A DNA stretch of 64,000 bases from Sutterella wadsworthensis 2_1_59BFAA (lineage in GTDB: Bacteria > Pseudomonadota > Gammaproteobacteria > Burkholderiales > Burkholderiaceae_F): positions 135,149 to 199,148 of the forward strand of contig NZ_JH815518.1 in the NCBI RefSeq assembly GCF_000297775.1, written 5' to 3'. The translations under genes were made by a program, and so were the position numbers. The notes beneath the pieces are model-generated. The model was not told where the DNA came from and searched no databases. It was given only the letters and a program-made list of their open reading frames with translations. Each line of letters opens with the position of its first letter. Within the stretch, counting starts at the first letter, position 1. Positions 36,666 to 45,656 of the stretch are shown here, piece by piece.

Positions 36666-37198
36666 ATGGTTGGGAATGATGTCGTGACAAATAATGGGAT
36701 TCTCAGGTTGGTCATTAATCTCGACCGATCTCCAGAGCGTATGAGGTCGATTTCTCAACAGCTCGTTGCTCGAGACCTCCATTTTGAGCGTCTTCCAGCT
36801 GTTGACGGACGAAAGCTGGCTCAAGAGGAACTTTCCCGATTGGAGGCTCCCTATGACGCTCCCGAGAAGTTTGTCTTCAGAAAGGCGTTGTGGCCAAATG
36901 AAATAGCGTGCTTTTTGTCGCATACGGCCTGTTGGAAGAAGCTCGTCAAAAGCGGCTGTGAATGGGGGGTGATCATGGAGGACGATATAGTTCTGTCGCC
37001 TCGCTTCAAGTTGTTTGCGACGTCTTCAGAATGGATTCCAGAAGGAGTACGCGTTATTCAGCTTCACGGTTCACATCAATCGTTTGCTGCTATCCTGTTC
37101 GCGATACGGAACTATGTAGGATCTTAAATCCTACTCCACTGTGTAGTTTTGCATATCTGATGCACCGCGAATCGGCTGCCTACGCAGTCAGGGATTGA
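36666..37198 (+). pseudogene. Broken family 25 glycosyltransferase
   Basis: The first part is a clear GT25: GILRLVINLDRSPERMRSI, RLPAVDGRKLAQEELSRL, PNEIACFLSHTACWKKLV and GVIMEDDIVLSPRF. The frame stops at 37127. About there, the +1 frame resumes family-like sequence: RILNPTPLCSFAYLMHRESAA fits the A-Y-L-I/M-x-R-x-A-A block that follows in intact GT25 proteins. That frame ends at 37198. Compared with the intact copy at 24130-24957, the last ~90 residues are absent. So the gene has a frameshift near 37120 and a lost 3' end, right against a terminator. The start could be ATG 36666 or GTG 36684. A functional short protein is less likely. Confidence 0.75.
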
Positions 37199-37212
37199 TG
37201 CGGCTGAATGTG

Positions 37213-37240
37213 AAAAAGCCCGGAGTTCCACGGGCTTTTT
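37213..37240. terminator. Bidirectional terminator
   Basis: AAAAAGCCCG-GAGTTCCA-CGGGCTTTTT is a perfect 10-bp stem with A and T runs on both flanks. It separates the broken GT25 from the convergent GT2 gene and serves both strands. Confidence 0.9.
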
Positions 37241-37243
37241 CAA

Positions 37244-38329
37244 TTACTCAAAGGCGTTTCTTAGTTCGTCATCCTTGTTTATGTTGTATCGAACCGAGAA
37301 GTACAGCTTTAGGAAAAGATCGCCGAGCGAAAAGAGGCGAAGGCGCTTCTGATGTTTCTTCGGTAATTCGGAGTGGTATTCGAGCGACTTGAGGCAGTTG
37401 TAGGCCTTGACGAATCTAGCTTTGTTCTTTTTGTACGTGCCTGTCGACATGGCGAGTTTTATCGCTTGCCACCAACAATCAAGCGCTCGACGCTCAAGCC
37501 CCGTTCTGGCGGATTCTGGATACAATTTTGCCTTCTTCATCAGAGCTACGAAAAGCTCCATGTAATCAACGCAAAGCGAGTTATCGTGCGAAAGGGACGA
37601 TGCTCTCATGCGGTACATGTAGACGATGTCACTGATAACGACGCCTTTTTTGACGTGAAGCAAGGCGCGAATTAGGAAATCCTGGTCTTCGCCTTTGGGC
37701 ATCGATACGTCAAAGCGCTCGCCTTTGATGCTCTCCGTAGAAAAGCATCGGTTCGAAAGAAAATACGAGAAGGCGTTACTTTTGATTCCATCCCAGTCGC
37801 CCGTGCCGTAGGCGTGATGAAACGCGCCGTTTCGGTCTATGACCTTCGGAGGTAGGTGATCCTCCCCGCAAAAGCCCTTTTTTATCAAAAGGCTCCTTTT
37901 ATCAAAAGGCTCCCAGCCGCATACAGCATAGTCTGCGCAGTTTGCGGATAGGTGCGTTACGTACAGCTCAAGGAAGTTCTCTTTAACAAGATCATCGCTA
38001 TCAACGAAAGCGATGTAATCGAATGAGCCTTCATTCTCTATAGCATCGAGCGCAACGTTTCGGGCGGAGGACACGCCACCGTTCTTTTTGTGGAAGGTAA
38101 CGATTCGTTCGTCCTTTGCGGTATATTCATTAAGAATCTGACCCGAAGTATCGGTGGAGCCGTCGTCTACAGCAAAAACGACGAAATCCTTGTAGCTCTG
38201 GGCGAGGATGGAGTCGAGACATTCCCGGAGATAGCGTGCCGTGTTGTATACAGGGAGGACAACGGCTACTTTTGCAGTTCTCTGCTGATCAAAAAAGTGG
38301 TTGGGTTGGGGAGTGCCGTTTTGATGCAT
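37244..38329 (-). CDS. Family 2 glycosyltransferase
   Basis: A 361-residue GT2 enzyme. After a polar 20-residue start (MHQNGTPQPNHFFDQQRT) comes KVAVVLPVYNTARYLRECLDSI, with AVDDGSTDTSGQILNEY near residue 54 and YIAFVDSDDLVKENFLELYV near 105 (DxD). KKNGGVSSARNVALDAI is the typical GGxSxARN block, and MPKGEDQDFLIRALLHVK contains the ED base motif. The C-terminal 130 residues are helical and basic. It probably builds LPS or another surface glycan; the sugar is unknown. It is transcribed alone between a bidirectional terminator and an unassigned region, and has moderately reduced GC. Confidence 0.86.
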   Translation of the reverse strand: MHQNGTPQPNHFFDQQRTAKVAVVLPVYNTARYLRECLDSILAQSYKDFVVFAVDDGSTDTSGQILNEYTAKDERIVTFHKKNGGVSSARNVALDAIENEGSFDYIAFVDSDDLVKENFLELYVTHLSANCADYAVCGWEPFDKRSLLIKKGFCGEDHLPPKVIDRNGAFHHAYGTGDWDGIKSNAFSYFLSNRCFSTESIKGERFDVSMPKGEDQDFLIRALLHVKKGVVISDIVYMYRMRASSLSHDNSLCVDYMELFVALMKKAKLYPESARTGLERRALDCWWQAIKLAMSTGTYKKNKARFVKAYNCLKSLEYHSELPKKHQKRLRLFSLGDLFLKLYFSVRYNINKDDELRNAFE

Positions 38330-38780
38330 ATTTAATATGAATGCGAAAAAGGCTCACGGTTGTTGGATCAACCATGAGCAGGGTACGTGCACATAACTTT
38401 ATCACAGTACGCCCCCTAACCTGAATTTTTAATAAGCCTTCAAGGGAGCCTCAATTCCCTCGAAGGCTTTTGTTTGGCTCTTCGCAGCTTTGAGTGGGTA
38501 AGTGCATGGCTAAGTGGAATCATGCCGTCAGGGGCTCCGCCCCCGACATCCCGGCGTTCGCCGCCACGTGGCTCGAGGGAAAGGCGGGCGTTAACGCTCT
38601 TGCTTTCCCCGAACCACAGGCTATTTGCGCTGAATCACCTCGTCAATCTGCTTTCGCGGCATATGCTCGACCTAACGGCCTGCGCTATTCCACGACAGCT
38701 TGACGATTCGATTCCGCGCGGGAATTCCCCCCATGAAACCGCGAAAGGCCAAAACTCTTGTGGTCAATGACGAGGTGTCA
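38330..38780. other. 451-bp stretch without a recognisable gene
   Basis: The stretch separates valS from the GT2 gene, both on the minus strand. It holds an imperfect stem (CTCACGGTTG/CAACCATGAG, near 38350-38386), a plus-oriented terminator, and a GGGGCTCCGCCCC palindrome at 38529-38541. Open frames such as 38494-38703 (MGKCMAKWNHAVRGSAPDIP) are not recognised, and frames on both strands look like chance. It may be remnant mobile or insertion DNA; no inverted terminal repeats or transposase motif were found. Confidence 0.5.
38434..38474 (+). terminator. Orphan plus-strand terminator
   Basis: AAGCCTTCAAGGGA pairs with TCCCTCGAAGGCTT (one mismatch) around a short loop and is followed by TTGTTTGG. 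No plus-strand gene lies upstream within about 1.2 kb, because the GT2 gene is on the minus strand. Either a small plus-strand RNA exists in 38330-38433, or the hairpin is a remnant. Confidence 0.6.
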
Positions 38781-41621
38781 TCAGGCCTGCGGCAGACGAT
38801 TGAGCTGTTCGCGAACCTTGGCAAGCAGAGCGGTGAAGTCGGCAAGACGCTTCTTTTCCGTTTCGACCACCTGAGCCGGGGCGCGGGCAACAAAGCGTTC
38901 GTTGCCAAGTTTGGCTTCGCACTTGGCGACTTCGCCTTCGAGGCGGGTGACTTCCTTCGTGAGACGGTCGCGTTCGGCGGCGAGGTCGATTTCAACCTTG
39001 AGCATCAGCTTGAAGTCTCCGACGATGGCCACGGGAGCGATCGAGCCTTCGTTTGCACCGGTCATGTCCTCAACGTGCTCGACGGCCTCAAGGCGGGCGA
39101 GGGACTGAATGTACGGGGCGGCTTCGAGGCACTGTGCTTCGGGACCTGCGATGACGAGCGGGATGCGCTTGGCGGGCGGAAGTTGCATTTCGCTGCGCAG
39201 GTTGCGCACGGCATCGATCATGGCCTTGACCGCGTTCATGCGGGCTTCGGCTTCAGCATCAAGGCGGGCTTCGTCAAAGGTGGGGTAGGCCTGCACCATG
39301 ACGGAGGTTTCCTCATCTTCGGCGCGGGTGCCTGCGATGACGGAGACCTTCTGCCAGAGTTCTTCCGTGATGAACGGAATGATCGGATGGGCGAGGCGCA
39401 GAACCGTTTCGAGCACCGTCACGAGCGTGTGACGCGTGGCGCGGCAGGACGCTTCGTCGCCCTTGAGCTGGACTTTGGTGAGCTCAAGGTACCAGTCGCA
39501 GTACTCGTTCCAGACGAAGGAGTAGATGGCGTTGGCGGCAACGTCGAGACGATAGTCGGCATAGGCCTGACGAACGTCACGGACGGTCTTTTCGAGCTCG
39601 CTCAGGATCCAGCGGTCGACGAAGGAGAACGTCATCGGTTCATTCGCAGTGGCGCCGATGCCGCAGTCCTGACCTTCGACGTTCATCAGCACAAAGCGGG
39701 TGGCGTTCCAGAGCTTCGTGCAGAAGTTGCGGTAGCCTTCGGCGCGCTTGAGGTCGAAGTTGACGTTGCGGCCGAGCGTAGCATAGGCGGCCATCGTGAA
39801 GCGGAGGGCGTCCGCGCCGTGGGCGGCGATGCCTTCCGGATAGTTCTTGCGAAGCTTCTTTTCAACCTGCGGGGCCTTTTCGGGCTGGCGCAGGCCCATC
39901 GTGTTCTTCTTCACGAGGTCTTCAAGACCGATGCCCTGAATGATGTCGAGCGGGTCGAGCGTGTTGCCTTCGGACTTGGACATCTTCTTGCCTTCGGCAT
40001 CGCGCACGAGACCGTGGATGTACACGTTGTGGAACGGCACGCGGCCCGTGAAGTGCTTGGTCATCATGACCATGCGAGCGACCCAGAAGAAGATGATGTC
40101 GTAGCCGGTGACGAGCACGGTACTCGGCAGGTAGAGGTCGTAGGCCGTGCGGTCGTTGCCCTGCGGCTCGGGCCAGCCGAGCGTGGAGAAGGGGACGAGG
40201 GCGGAGGAGAACCAAGTGTCGAGCACGTCGGCGTCGCGCGTGAGCTTCACGCCTTCGCCTGCCTGCTTCTGAGCCTCTTCCTCGCTACGGGCGACATAGA
40301 CGTTGCCGGCTTCGTCGTACCAGGCGGGAATCTGATGGCCCCAGAGAAGCTGGCGGGAAATGCACCAGTCCTGAATGTTCTCGAGCCACTGGCGGTAGAC
40401 GCCGCGCCATTCCTTCGGGAAGATGTTGACTTCACCGGATTCGACGGCTTCCAGGCCGACTTCGCCGATGGACTTGCCCGGATAGAGGGTGCCTTCGGGA
40501 GCGGGTTTGCTCATAGCCATGTACCACTGGTCGGAGAGCATCGGCTCGACGATCTCGCCCGTGCGTGTGACGCGAGGAACCATGTGGCGGTGTTCCTTGA
40601 TGCCGATGAGAAGGCCTGCGGCCTTGAGGTCCTCGACCACGGCCTTGCGGCACTCGTAGCGGTCCATGCCGCGGTACTTTTCGGGCACGTTGTCATTCAT
40701 GCGGGCGGTCTTCGTCAGCACGTTGAGCATTGCGAGATTGTGACGGCGGCCGACTTCAAAGTCGTTGAAGTCGTGGGCGGGCGTGATCTTCACGCAGCCC
40801 GAGCCGAATTCGCGGTCCACGTAGCTGTCGGCGATGACGGGGATCGTGCGGCCGGTGAGCGGCAGGACGAGTTCCTTGCCGACCAGCGCAGTGTAGCGCT
40901 CGTCCTCTGGATTGACGGCGACGGCCTGGTCGCCGAAAAGCGTTTCGGGACGGGTCGTGGCAACGACGACGCCTTCCGTGCCGTCGGCGGCAGGATAGCG
41001 GATCTCCCACATGTGGCCGTTTTCCTCGGCGCTTTCGACTTCAAGGTCGGAGACGGCGGACTGAAGCTTCGGGTCCCAGTTGACGAGGCGGTTGCCGCGG
41101 TAGATGAGGCCCTCCTCATAAAGACGAACGAAGGTTTCAATCACGACCTTGGAGAGCTTTTCGTCCATCGTGAAGTAGGTGCGGTCCCAGTCGACGCTGT
41201 CGCCGATGCGGCGCATCTGGTTGAGAATCGTGCCGCCCGAGAACTTCTGCCATTCCCAGACTTTTTCAATGAACTGTTCGCGCGTCAGGGACTTGTAGTC
41301 AATGCCCTGCTTTTCAAGCTTGCGCTCGACGACGATCTGCGTGGCGATGCCGGCATGGTCCGTGCCCGGAATCCAGACGGTGTTGTAGCCGGCCATGCGG
41401 TGATAGCGCGTAAGCGTATCCATGACCGTCTGATTGAAGGCATGCCCCATGTGCAGAATGCCTGTGATGTTGGGCGGCGGAAGCTGAATGGAAAAGCTCG
41501 GCTTCTTCGGGTCGAGACCGGCCTTGAAGTAGCCGCGTTCCTCCCAGATCGGGTACCAACGCGCTTCGATGGCGGCCGGATCAAAGCTCTTGGCGAGCTC
41601 CTGAGTGTTCGTATCAGTCAT
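38781..41621 (-). CDS. valS: Valyl-tRNA synthetase
   Basis: A 946-residue class I synthetase with editing. [15 protein letters not shown] near residue 49 holds the HIGH motif. The CP1 editing domain spans about 190-345, with [15 protein letters not shown] and [17 protein letters not shown]. The catalytic core resumes with [17 protein letters not shown], and [17 protein letters not shown] near 543 is the KMSKS loop. The C-terminal coiled coil ([15 protein letters not shown]) ends at LNRLPQA. ATG 41621 matches the family N-terminus; the frame is open to 41771 but that adds a terminator. It has its own upstream space after the DUF2486-like gene's terminator. Order pepA, holC, DUF2486, valS is typical of Burkholderiales. 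Confidence 0.97.
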   Translation of the reverse strand: MTDTNTQELAKSFDPAAIEARWYPIWEERGYFKAGLDPKKPSFSIQLPPPNITGILHMGHAFNQTVMDTLTRYHRMAGYNTVWIPGTDHAGIATQIVVERKLEKQGIDYKSLTREQFIEKVWEWQKFSGGTILNQMRRIGDSVDWDRTYFTMDEKLSKVVIETFVRLYEEGLIYRGNRLVNWDPKLQSAVSDLEVESAEENGHMWEIRYPAADGTEGVVVATTRPETLFGDQAVAVNPEDERYTALVGKELVLPLTGRTIPVIADSYVDREFGSGCVKITPAHDFNDFEVGRRHNLAMLNVLTKTARMNDNVPEKYRGMDRYECRKAVVEDLKAAGLLIGIKEHRHMVPRVTRTGEIVEPMLSDQWYMAMSKPAPEGTLYPGKSIGEVGLEAVESGEVNIFPKEWRGVYRQWLENIQDWCISRQLLWGHQIPAWYDEAGNVYVARSEEEAQKQAGEGVKLTRDADVLDTWFSSALVPFSTLGWPEPQGNDRTAYDLYLPSTVLVTGYDIIFFWVARMVMMTKHFTGRVPFHNVYIHGLVRDAEGKKMSKSEGNTLDPLDIIQGIGLEDLVKKNTMGLRQPEKAPQVEKKLRKNYPEGIAAHGADALRFTMAAYATLGRNVNFDLKRAEGYRNFCTKLWNATRFVLMNVEGQDCGIGATANEPMTFSFVDRWILSELEKTVRDVRQAYADYRLDVAANAIYSFVWNEYCDWYLELTKVQLKGDEASCRATRHTLVTVLETVLRLAHPIIPFITEELWQKVSVIAGTRAEDEETSVMVQAYPTFDEARLDAEAEARMNAVKAMIDAVRNLRSEMQLPPAKRIPLVIAGPEAQCLEAAPYIQSLARLEAVEHVEDMTGANEGSIAPVAIVGDFKLMLKVEIDLAAERDRLTKEVTRLEGEVAKCEAKLGNERFVARAPAQVVETEKKRLADFTALLAKVREQLNRLPQA

Positions 41622-41743
41622 TGTTAGCCAGTAAAAGGACGATGAGGAGTCTGCAGGAGGCGAGCTTCGGCCTGAGCCGGGACGCTTGGGCAGACAGTAT
41701 GAAAATTCTGTTATTGTCGCACGAATTGCGGGGTGAAAAGAAA

Positions 41744-41768
41744 GCCCGCCGAAGTTTTTCAGGCGGGC
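41744..41768 (-). terminator. Terminator between the DUF2486-like gene and valS
   Basis: GCCCGCC (41744-41750) and GGCGGGC (41762-41768) form a stem around GAAGTTTTTCA. On the minus strand it is followed by TTTCTTTTC. It ends the pepA-holC-DUF2486 transcript, so valS probably has its own promoter in 41640-41740. Confidence 0.8.
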
Positions 41769-41782
41769 CATGGTGCGCTGGA

Positions 41783-42190
41783 TCAGCGGCGGGCGATCTT
41801 GTCGAGGTCAAGCCGCTCGAGTTCTCGGGAAACGGCCTCGGCGACCAGTCCGTTCACGGAGCGCTCGACATCCCCTCTGACGCGTGCGAGTGCGTTCTGA
41901 AGTGCCAGATCGAGCGTCTCGCGCAGCGCATGCTTCACGGCGGCTTCAACGGCAGGAGCGAGCTGTGCGGTGATAGCCGCTCGCTCATCCGGCGTGAGCC
42001 GGGCGGAAGATGTGGCGGTCTCGGCGGTGAGCACTTCTGGCGCAGGCGGTTCGTCCGCCCTGATCTGAGGCTGCGTGGAAGCAGCCGCTTCGCCGGCCAG
42101 CGTCCTGACGTCTCGCCAGGTGAGCTTCACGCGGTCCGTGAGGTCGACGGCACGGGAGTCGATGACGGGTTCCTTGCGTTCCATGGGCAT
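41783..42190 (-). CDS. DUF2486-like hypothetical protein
   Basis: A 135-residue protein starting [21 protein letters not shown] variable Ala/Pro-rich linker (residues 30-60) leads to a helical C-terminal part, [33 protein letters not shown], then [23 protein letters not shown]. There is no signal peptide or catalytic motif. The position between holC and valS and the amphipathic C-terminus match the small DUF2486 proteins of Burkholderiales. A role near the polymerase chi subunit is possible but unproven. ATG 42190 is chosen over a frame that reaches back into holC; a second ATG at 42184 is close. Confidence 0.7.
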   Translation of the reverse strand: MPMERKEPVIDSRAVDLTDRVKLTWRDVRTLAGEAAASTQPQIRADEPPAPEVLTAETATSSARLTPDERAAITAQLAPAVEAAVKHALRETLDLALQNALARVRGDVERSVNGLVAEAVSRELERLDLDKIARR

Positions 42191-42213
42191 GGGTCTCCAA
42201 TGAAAAAGTCGTC

Positions 42214-42651
42214 TCAGCTTCGGCGGTCGTATGCAGCAAGCTCGACGCCTGCGGCCTTGTACGCGCGGAAGCGGCTGCGGGAGGCCTGAAGTTCCTCGGG
42301 CTTCGTGCTCACCACGTCGATGATGCGGCTGAAGCGGTCGAGGCGCTCCTGCCACTCGGGAGGAAGCTGATCGTCCAGAAGCAGAAGCACGTCGCCCTCA
42401 AGTTCCTCAAGACGGTTGGAAAGCCTGATGGGCGTCTCGCCTGCGAGAGGACTGCCTGCGCGCACGTGAGGCAGGAATGCCAGATCGTCAAAGCGCCAGA
42501 GGAGCGAGTCAAGCTCGCGGAGCCTGCGCTCGTCCGCCGTCCAGACGGCAAGCGTGAGCCCGCGCCGGTAAACGGTTCGGGCGACGAGACAGGCGTAGCG
42601 GAGCCGGTCGGGGACGTTGTAGTGAAAGTCGATCTTCTGCATGTCTGTCAT
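42214..42651 (-). CDS. holC: DNA polymerase III chi subunit
   Basis: A 145-residue clamp-loader accessory protein that links the loader to SSB. The family features are the start KIDFHYNVPDRLRYACLVAR, the segment LTLAVWTADERRLRELDSLLWRFDDLAFLPHV, and PIRLSNRLEELEGDVLLLLDDQLPPEW. RIIDVVSTKPEELQASRSRFRAYKAAG ends the domain. The Leu-Trp-x-F block is the part that contacts psi in E. coli. ATG 42651 is used; MQKIDF at 42642 is an alternative. It is 33 bp downstream of pepA, in one operon with it. Confidence 0.9.
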   Translation of the reverse strand: MTDMQKIDFHYNVPDRLRYACLVARTVYRRGLTLAVWTADERRLRELDSLLWRFDDLAFLPHVRAGSPLAGETPIRLSNRLEELEGDVLLLLDDQLPPEWQERLDRFSRIIDVVSTKPEELQASRSRFRAYKAAGVELAAYDRRS

Positions 42652-42684
42652 TATGGCCGATGAGAAGCTCCCGAGGTGCGGCGA

Positions 42685-44190
42685 TCAGCGCATCTTCTTG
42701 AGAAGGAAGCGCATGAGCATCGGCACGGGGCGCCCCGTCGAATGCCTGTCTCTGCCCGACGTGTTGGCCGTCGCCGCAATGTCGAGATGCGCCCAGCGGA
42801 CGTCCTCTGCAAAGACGGAGAGAAAGGCCGCAGCACTGGAGGCGCCGCCGTCGCGCACCGTCGCCTGATTGGCGATGTCGGCGGCGGGCGTTTTCATCAG
42901 CTTGGCATACTCGGCTCCGATGGGCAGGCGCCAGACGTCGTCGAGCGAGTCGCGGCCGGCCTTGATGAGGTCGTGCGCGAGTGCATCGTCGGAGGTGAAG
43001 AGGCCGCTGTAGGGGGCGCCGAGAGCAACGCAGCAGGCTCCCGTCAGGGTGGCCGCGTCGATGATGAGCTCGGGCTTCTGACGCGCGGTCCACGTCAGGG
43101 CGTCTGCGAGAATCATGCGGCCCTCGCAGTCGGTGTTGAGAATCTCGATCGTCTTGCCCGAGAGGGAGGTGACGACGTCGCCCGGTTTGGCGGCGCTGCC
43201 CGAAGGAAGGTTCTCGCAGGCCGCCACGACGCCGAGAAGGTTGACGGGCAGCTTGGCACGGGCGGCGGCCATCACGGTGCCGATCACGACGGCCGCCCCC
43301 GACATGTCATAGGTCATGTCGGCCATGTTGGCGGCAGGCTTGAGCGAAATGCCGCCTGTGTCGAACGTGATGCCCTTGCCGACGAACGCGACGGGCGGAA
43401 GGGCGGCGTTGGTGCCGCGGTAGCGGATGGCAATGAAGCGGGGCGGAACGGTGCTTCCCTTGGCGACGGAAAGGAAAGCTCCCATGCCGAGCTCCTCGAT
43501 CTGATGTTCGTCAAGAACCTCGACTTCGACGGTCGTCATGCCCGCAGCAGCGTTTTGAACGGCTTCGGCCAGATATGCGGGCGTGCAGACGTTGCCCGGC
43601 AGATCCGCAAGACCTCGGGAGATCGACATGGCCTCTGCCGTCACAACTCCTTCGTCCAGCCCCTGCACAAGCTTGTCGGTGACCAAATCATCGATCCAGA
43701 AGATGCGCTTGGTGCGGATGCCGTCATCGTGTTCCGTCTTGAGCGTGAAACGGGGTGTGAGCGCATTGAGGACGGCAGTGGAGAAAAGACGTGCGGAAGA
43801 TTTGCCGCTCGTCTTCGGGGGGAGCCATTCCTGAACGGCGTAGGCCTGGGATTCCGCCCACGCGAACGCGCGGGCGGCCTTGGCTGCGCATTCGGCAAAC
43901 ACTTTGCGGGAGAAGTCCTTTTCCTCCCCAAGGCCGAGAACTGCAAAGCCGTTGGGGAAGGCCTCCGTTTCGCCGAGGAAGAGCGTGCTGCCAGCCTTGG
44001 CGTCGAAGGCGCCGCATTCGATCATGCGTGTGAGAGTGCCTCCGCGTGCTTCATCAAATTTAGCGGCGGAAGGCGTCAGACGAGGCTTGCCGCCGTTCAG
44101 AAAGACGCCGGCGATGAAGAGGGAGCCCGAGGCATCATCGGGCGAGGCCGTCGTGATGGCGGTGGAAAGAAATCGAAGAGCGGGAGTCAT
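42685..44190 (-). CDS. pepA: Leucyl aminopeptidase (cytosol aminopeptidase)
   Basis: A 501-residue M17 metallo-aminopeptidase starting MTPALRFLSTAIT. The C-terminal catalytic domain carries VGKGITFDTGGISLKPAANM (Lys and Asp metal ligands), DMSGAAVVIGTV and the family signature NTDCEGRMILADAL, with the catalytic Arg. The end is DIAATANTSGRDRHSTGRPV. It removes N-terminal residues and splits peptides; in E. coli PepA also binds DNA at cer and carAB. ATG 44190 is 30-50 bp below a plausible promoter. It heads the pepA-holC-DUF2486 run. The lptF gene, often divergent from pepA in related genomes, is not here. Confidence 0.96.
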   Translation of the reverse strand: MTPALRFLSTAITTASPDDASGSLFIAGVFLNGGKPRLTPSAAKFDEARGGTLTRMIECGAFDAKAGSTLFLGETEAFPNGFAVLGLGEEKDFSRKVFAECAAKAARAFAWAESQAYAVQEWLPPKTSGKSSARLFSTAVLNALTPRFTLKTEHDDGIRTKRIFWIDDLVTDKLVQGLDEGVVTAEAMSISRGLADLPGNVCTPAYLAEAVQNAAAGMTTVEVEVLDEHQIEELGMGAFLSVAKGSTVPPRFIAIRYRGTNAALPPVAFVGKGITFDTGGISLKPAANMADMTYDMSGAAVVIGTVMAAARAKLPVNLLGVVAACENLPSGSAAKPGDVVTSLSGKTIEILNTDCEGRMILADALTWTARQKPELIIDAATLTGACCVALGAPYSGLFTSDDALAHDLIKAGRDSLDDVWRLPIGAEYAKLMKTPAADIANQATVRDGGASSAAAFLSVFAEDVRWAHLDIAATANTSGRDRHSTGRPVPMLMRFLLKKMR

Positions 44191-44231
44191 GCGTGTTTCC
44201 TGAAGACTGCGGGATGGCCGTAGGGCCGACA

Positions 44232-44261
44232 ATATTCCATTCTAACTATCCCTAGGGTCAA
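44232..44261 (-). promoter_or_regulatory. Possible pepA promoter
   Basis: TTGACC (-35, 44261-44256), 18-bp spacer, GAATAT (-10, 44237-44232). The start would be about 35 bp before the pepA ATG. Confidence 0.5.
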
Positions 44262-44319
44262 TGGCATTTCAATCCGCCCTGTCCGATAATGAAGAAGTTC
44301 AGCTTTTAGGAGTCTTCTC

Positions 44320-44718
44320 ATGGATGCACAGCCGAAACTCAGACTTTCCCGTCCGACCAACCATCTTGAAGCCATTCTGTCGTTCTACGTCGACGGGCTC
44401 GGCTTTGAAGTTCTCGACCGCTTTGACAATCAGCAGGGATGGGACGGCGTGATTCTCGGTCACCGAGACTGGCCCTACCAGTTCGAATTCACGGCCCGTC
44501 GCGACGAGTCCGTGGTGCCGCCTGCACCGACGCCCGAGCACTTCCTGGTCTTCTGCATTTCCGAGGGCGAATATTGGCAGAAGCGTCTCAAGGCGCTCTT
44601 TGAGGCGGGCTTCCAGCAGGTGACGCCTCCCCAGCTCTATGCCGACGAAGGCACAGCCACTTACGAGGACCCTGACGGCTATCGAGTGGTACTCCGTTGC
44701 GGCCGATGGAAAAAATAA
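44320..44718 (+). CDS. VOC-family (glyoxalase/bleomycin-resistance fold) protein
   Basis: A 132-residue vicinal-oxygen-chelate protein with two beta-alpha-beta-beta-beta units. It reads LRLSRPTNHLEAILSFYVDGLGFEVLDRF, then GVILGHRDWPYQFEFTAR, and a second unit ending ATYEDPDGYRVVLRCGRW. The YEDPDG turn with a nearby acidic ligand is typical of the fold. Relatives are dioxygenases, glyoxalases or antibiotic-binding proteins; no specific activity can be read. ATG 44320 has TAGGAG seven bases upstream. It stands alone between pepA (divergent) and tRNA-Ala. Confidence 0.82.
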   Translation: MDAQPKLRLSRPTNHLEAILSFYVDGLGFEVLDRFDNQQGWDGVILGHRDWPYQFEFTARRDESVVPPAPTPEHFLVFCISEGEYWQKRLKALFEAGFQQVTPPQLYADEGTATYEDPDGYRVVLRCGRWKK

Positions 44719-44816
44719 GGGTACCGTATTCGCGGTATACCAAGCCGGACGGAAACGGTGCATAATGCAATGCCTGTGCATCGCACGTCGAAGCATAGGT
44801 ATCCGAAAGGTTCCAA

Positions 44817-44892
44817 GGGGGGGTAGCTCAGCTGGGAGAGCGCTGCGTTCGCAATGCAGAGGTCGGGAGTTCGATCCTCCTCCTCTCCACCA
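44817..44892 (+). tRNA. tRNA-Ala (CGC)
   Basis: A 76-nt cloverleaf with encoded CCA. The 5' acceptor strand is seven G in a row, pairing with CCTCTCC through two G-U pairs; the G3-U70 pair that marks alanine is present. The D arm is GCTCAGCTGGGAGAGC, the anticodon stem CTGCG/TGCAG has loop TTCGCAA (anticodon CGC, reads GCG), and the T arm is GGGAG-TTCGATC-CTCCT. A terminator follows. Confidence 0.93.
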
Positions 44893-44908
44893 AAGACCTT
44901 TCAAGAAG

Positions 44909-44942
44909 TCCCGTACGGTTTTGCCGTAGCGGGATTTTTTTT
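44909..44942 (+). terminator. tRNA-Ala terminator
   Basis: TCCCGTACGG pairs with CCGTAGCGGGA (one bulge) around TTTTG, followed by eight T. Confidence 0.9.
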
Positions 44943-45024
44943 CGCGCATGCATTGCACTCCGCCTTTTCGAGCCTGCGTAGTGACGCTGGGAATTCGGGA
45001 GCGGAGCTTTTTCGGAGAGATGAC

Positions 45025-45582
45025 ATGGCTGATGAAAACGATGACGACGAGGTCAGGCTTCCCGGACTGCCGCCCAACACGAAGAACTACATGACGCCCG
45101 CCTGCTACAGGAGACTTCTCGACGAGCGTGAGCATCTGGTCAATGTCGAGCGTCCCGAGGTCGTCAATGTCGTGTCCTGGGCGGCGAGCAACGGCGACAG
45201 AAGTGAAAACGGTGACTATCTGTACGGCAAGCGCCGTCTGCGTGAAATCGACAGGCGCATTCGCTTCCTCAACAAGCGCATCGAGTCGGCCGAGGTCGTG
45301 GATCCCGACTCCCGTCCCCCTACGGACCAGATTTTCTTCGGGGCGACAGTGCTCTACTGCGATCAGAAGGGCGAGGAGCACAAGATCCGAATCGTCGGTA
45401 TCGATGAGGCCGATGCCAATCACGGTGACGTGAGTTGGATCAGTCCGATCGCCCGCGTTTTCCTCAAGGCTCGCGAGGGCGACGAAGTGAAGTTGCCGAC
45501 GCCGGCAACCGTGACGCACCCTGCAGGCGTGGAGACGCTGGAGATTCTTGAGGTGACGTATACGAGCAGGCAGCCTCGCTGA
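45025..45582 (+). CDS. greB: Transcription elongation factor GreB
   Basis: A 185-residue transcript-cleavage factor that rescues backtracked RNA polymerase. The N-terminal coiled coil covers about residues 17-85: YMTPACYRRLLDEREHLVNVERPEV, then NGDRSENGDYLYGKRRLREID, where the two acidic residues of the tip (D, E in GDRSEN) reach the active site. The C-terminal FKBP-like domain includes VLYCDQKGEEHKIRIVGIDEAD and WISPIARVFLKAREGDEVKL. The length fits GreB more than GreA (about 158). ATG 45025 has GGAGAG upstream. It converges on spoT, a classical neighbour. Confidence 0.94.
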   Translation: MADENDDDEVRLPGLPPNTKNYMTPACYRRLLDEREHLVNVERPEVVNVVSWAASNGDRSENGDYLYGKRRLREIDRRIRFLNKRIESAEVVDPDSRPPTDQIFFGATVLYCDQKGEEHKIRIVGIDEADANHGDVSWISPIARVFLKAREGDEVKLPTPATVTHPAGVETLEILEVTYTSRQPR

Positions 45583-45596
45583 GGCGTGTTGGTGAT

Positions 45597-45638
45597 GAAC
45601 CAGAAGGCCGGAGCAGCAATGCTCTGGCCTTCTGGTTC
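45597..45638. terminator. Bidirectional terminator between greB and spoT
   Basis: GAACCAGAAGGCC and GGCCTTCTGGTTC form a 13-bp perfect stem, with an inner GAGC/GCTC stem. It lies between the two convergent stop codons. T-runs are short on both sides. Confidence 0.7.
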
Positions 45639-45656
45639 ATGGGGAGGCGCGGGAGG

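Noticed and set aside
38494-38703. 69-residue frame MGKCMAKWNHAV... as a small gene or transposase fragment
   Set aside because: No Shine-Dalgarno sequence, no recognisable motif, no terminal inverted repeats; kept only as unassigned sequence.
38700-41627. 975-codon open frame antisense to valS
   Set aside because: It mirrors valS codon by codon, has no Shine-Dalgarno sequence and no motif; similar shadows cover glnS, argH, sdaA, pepA and spoT.
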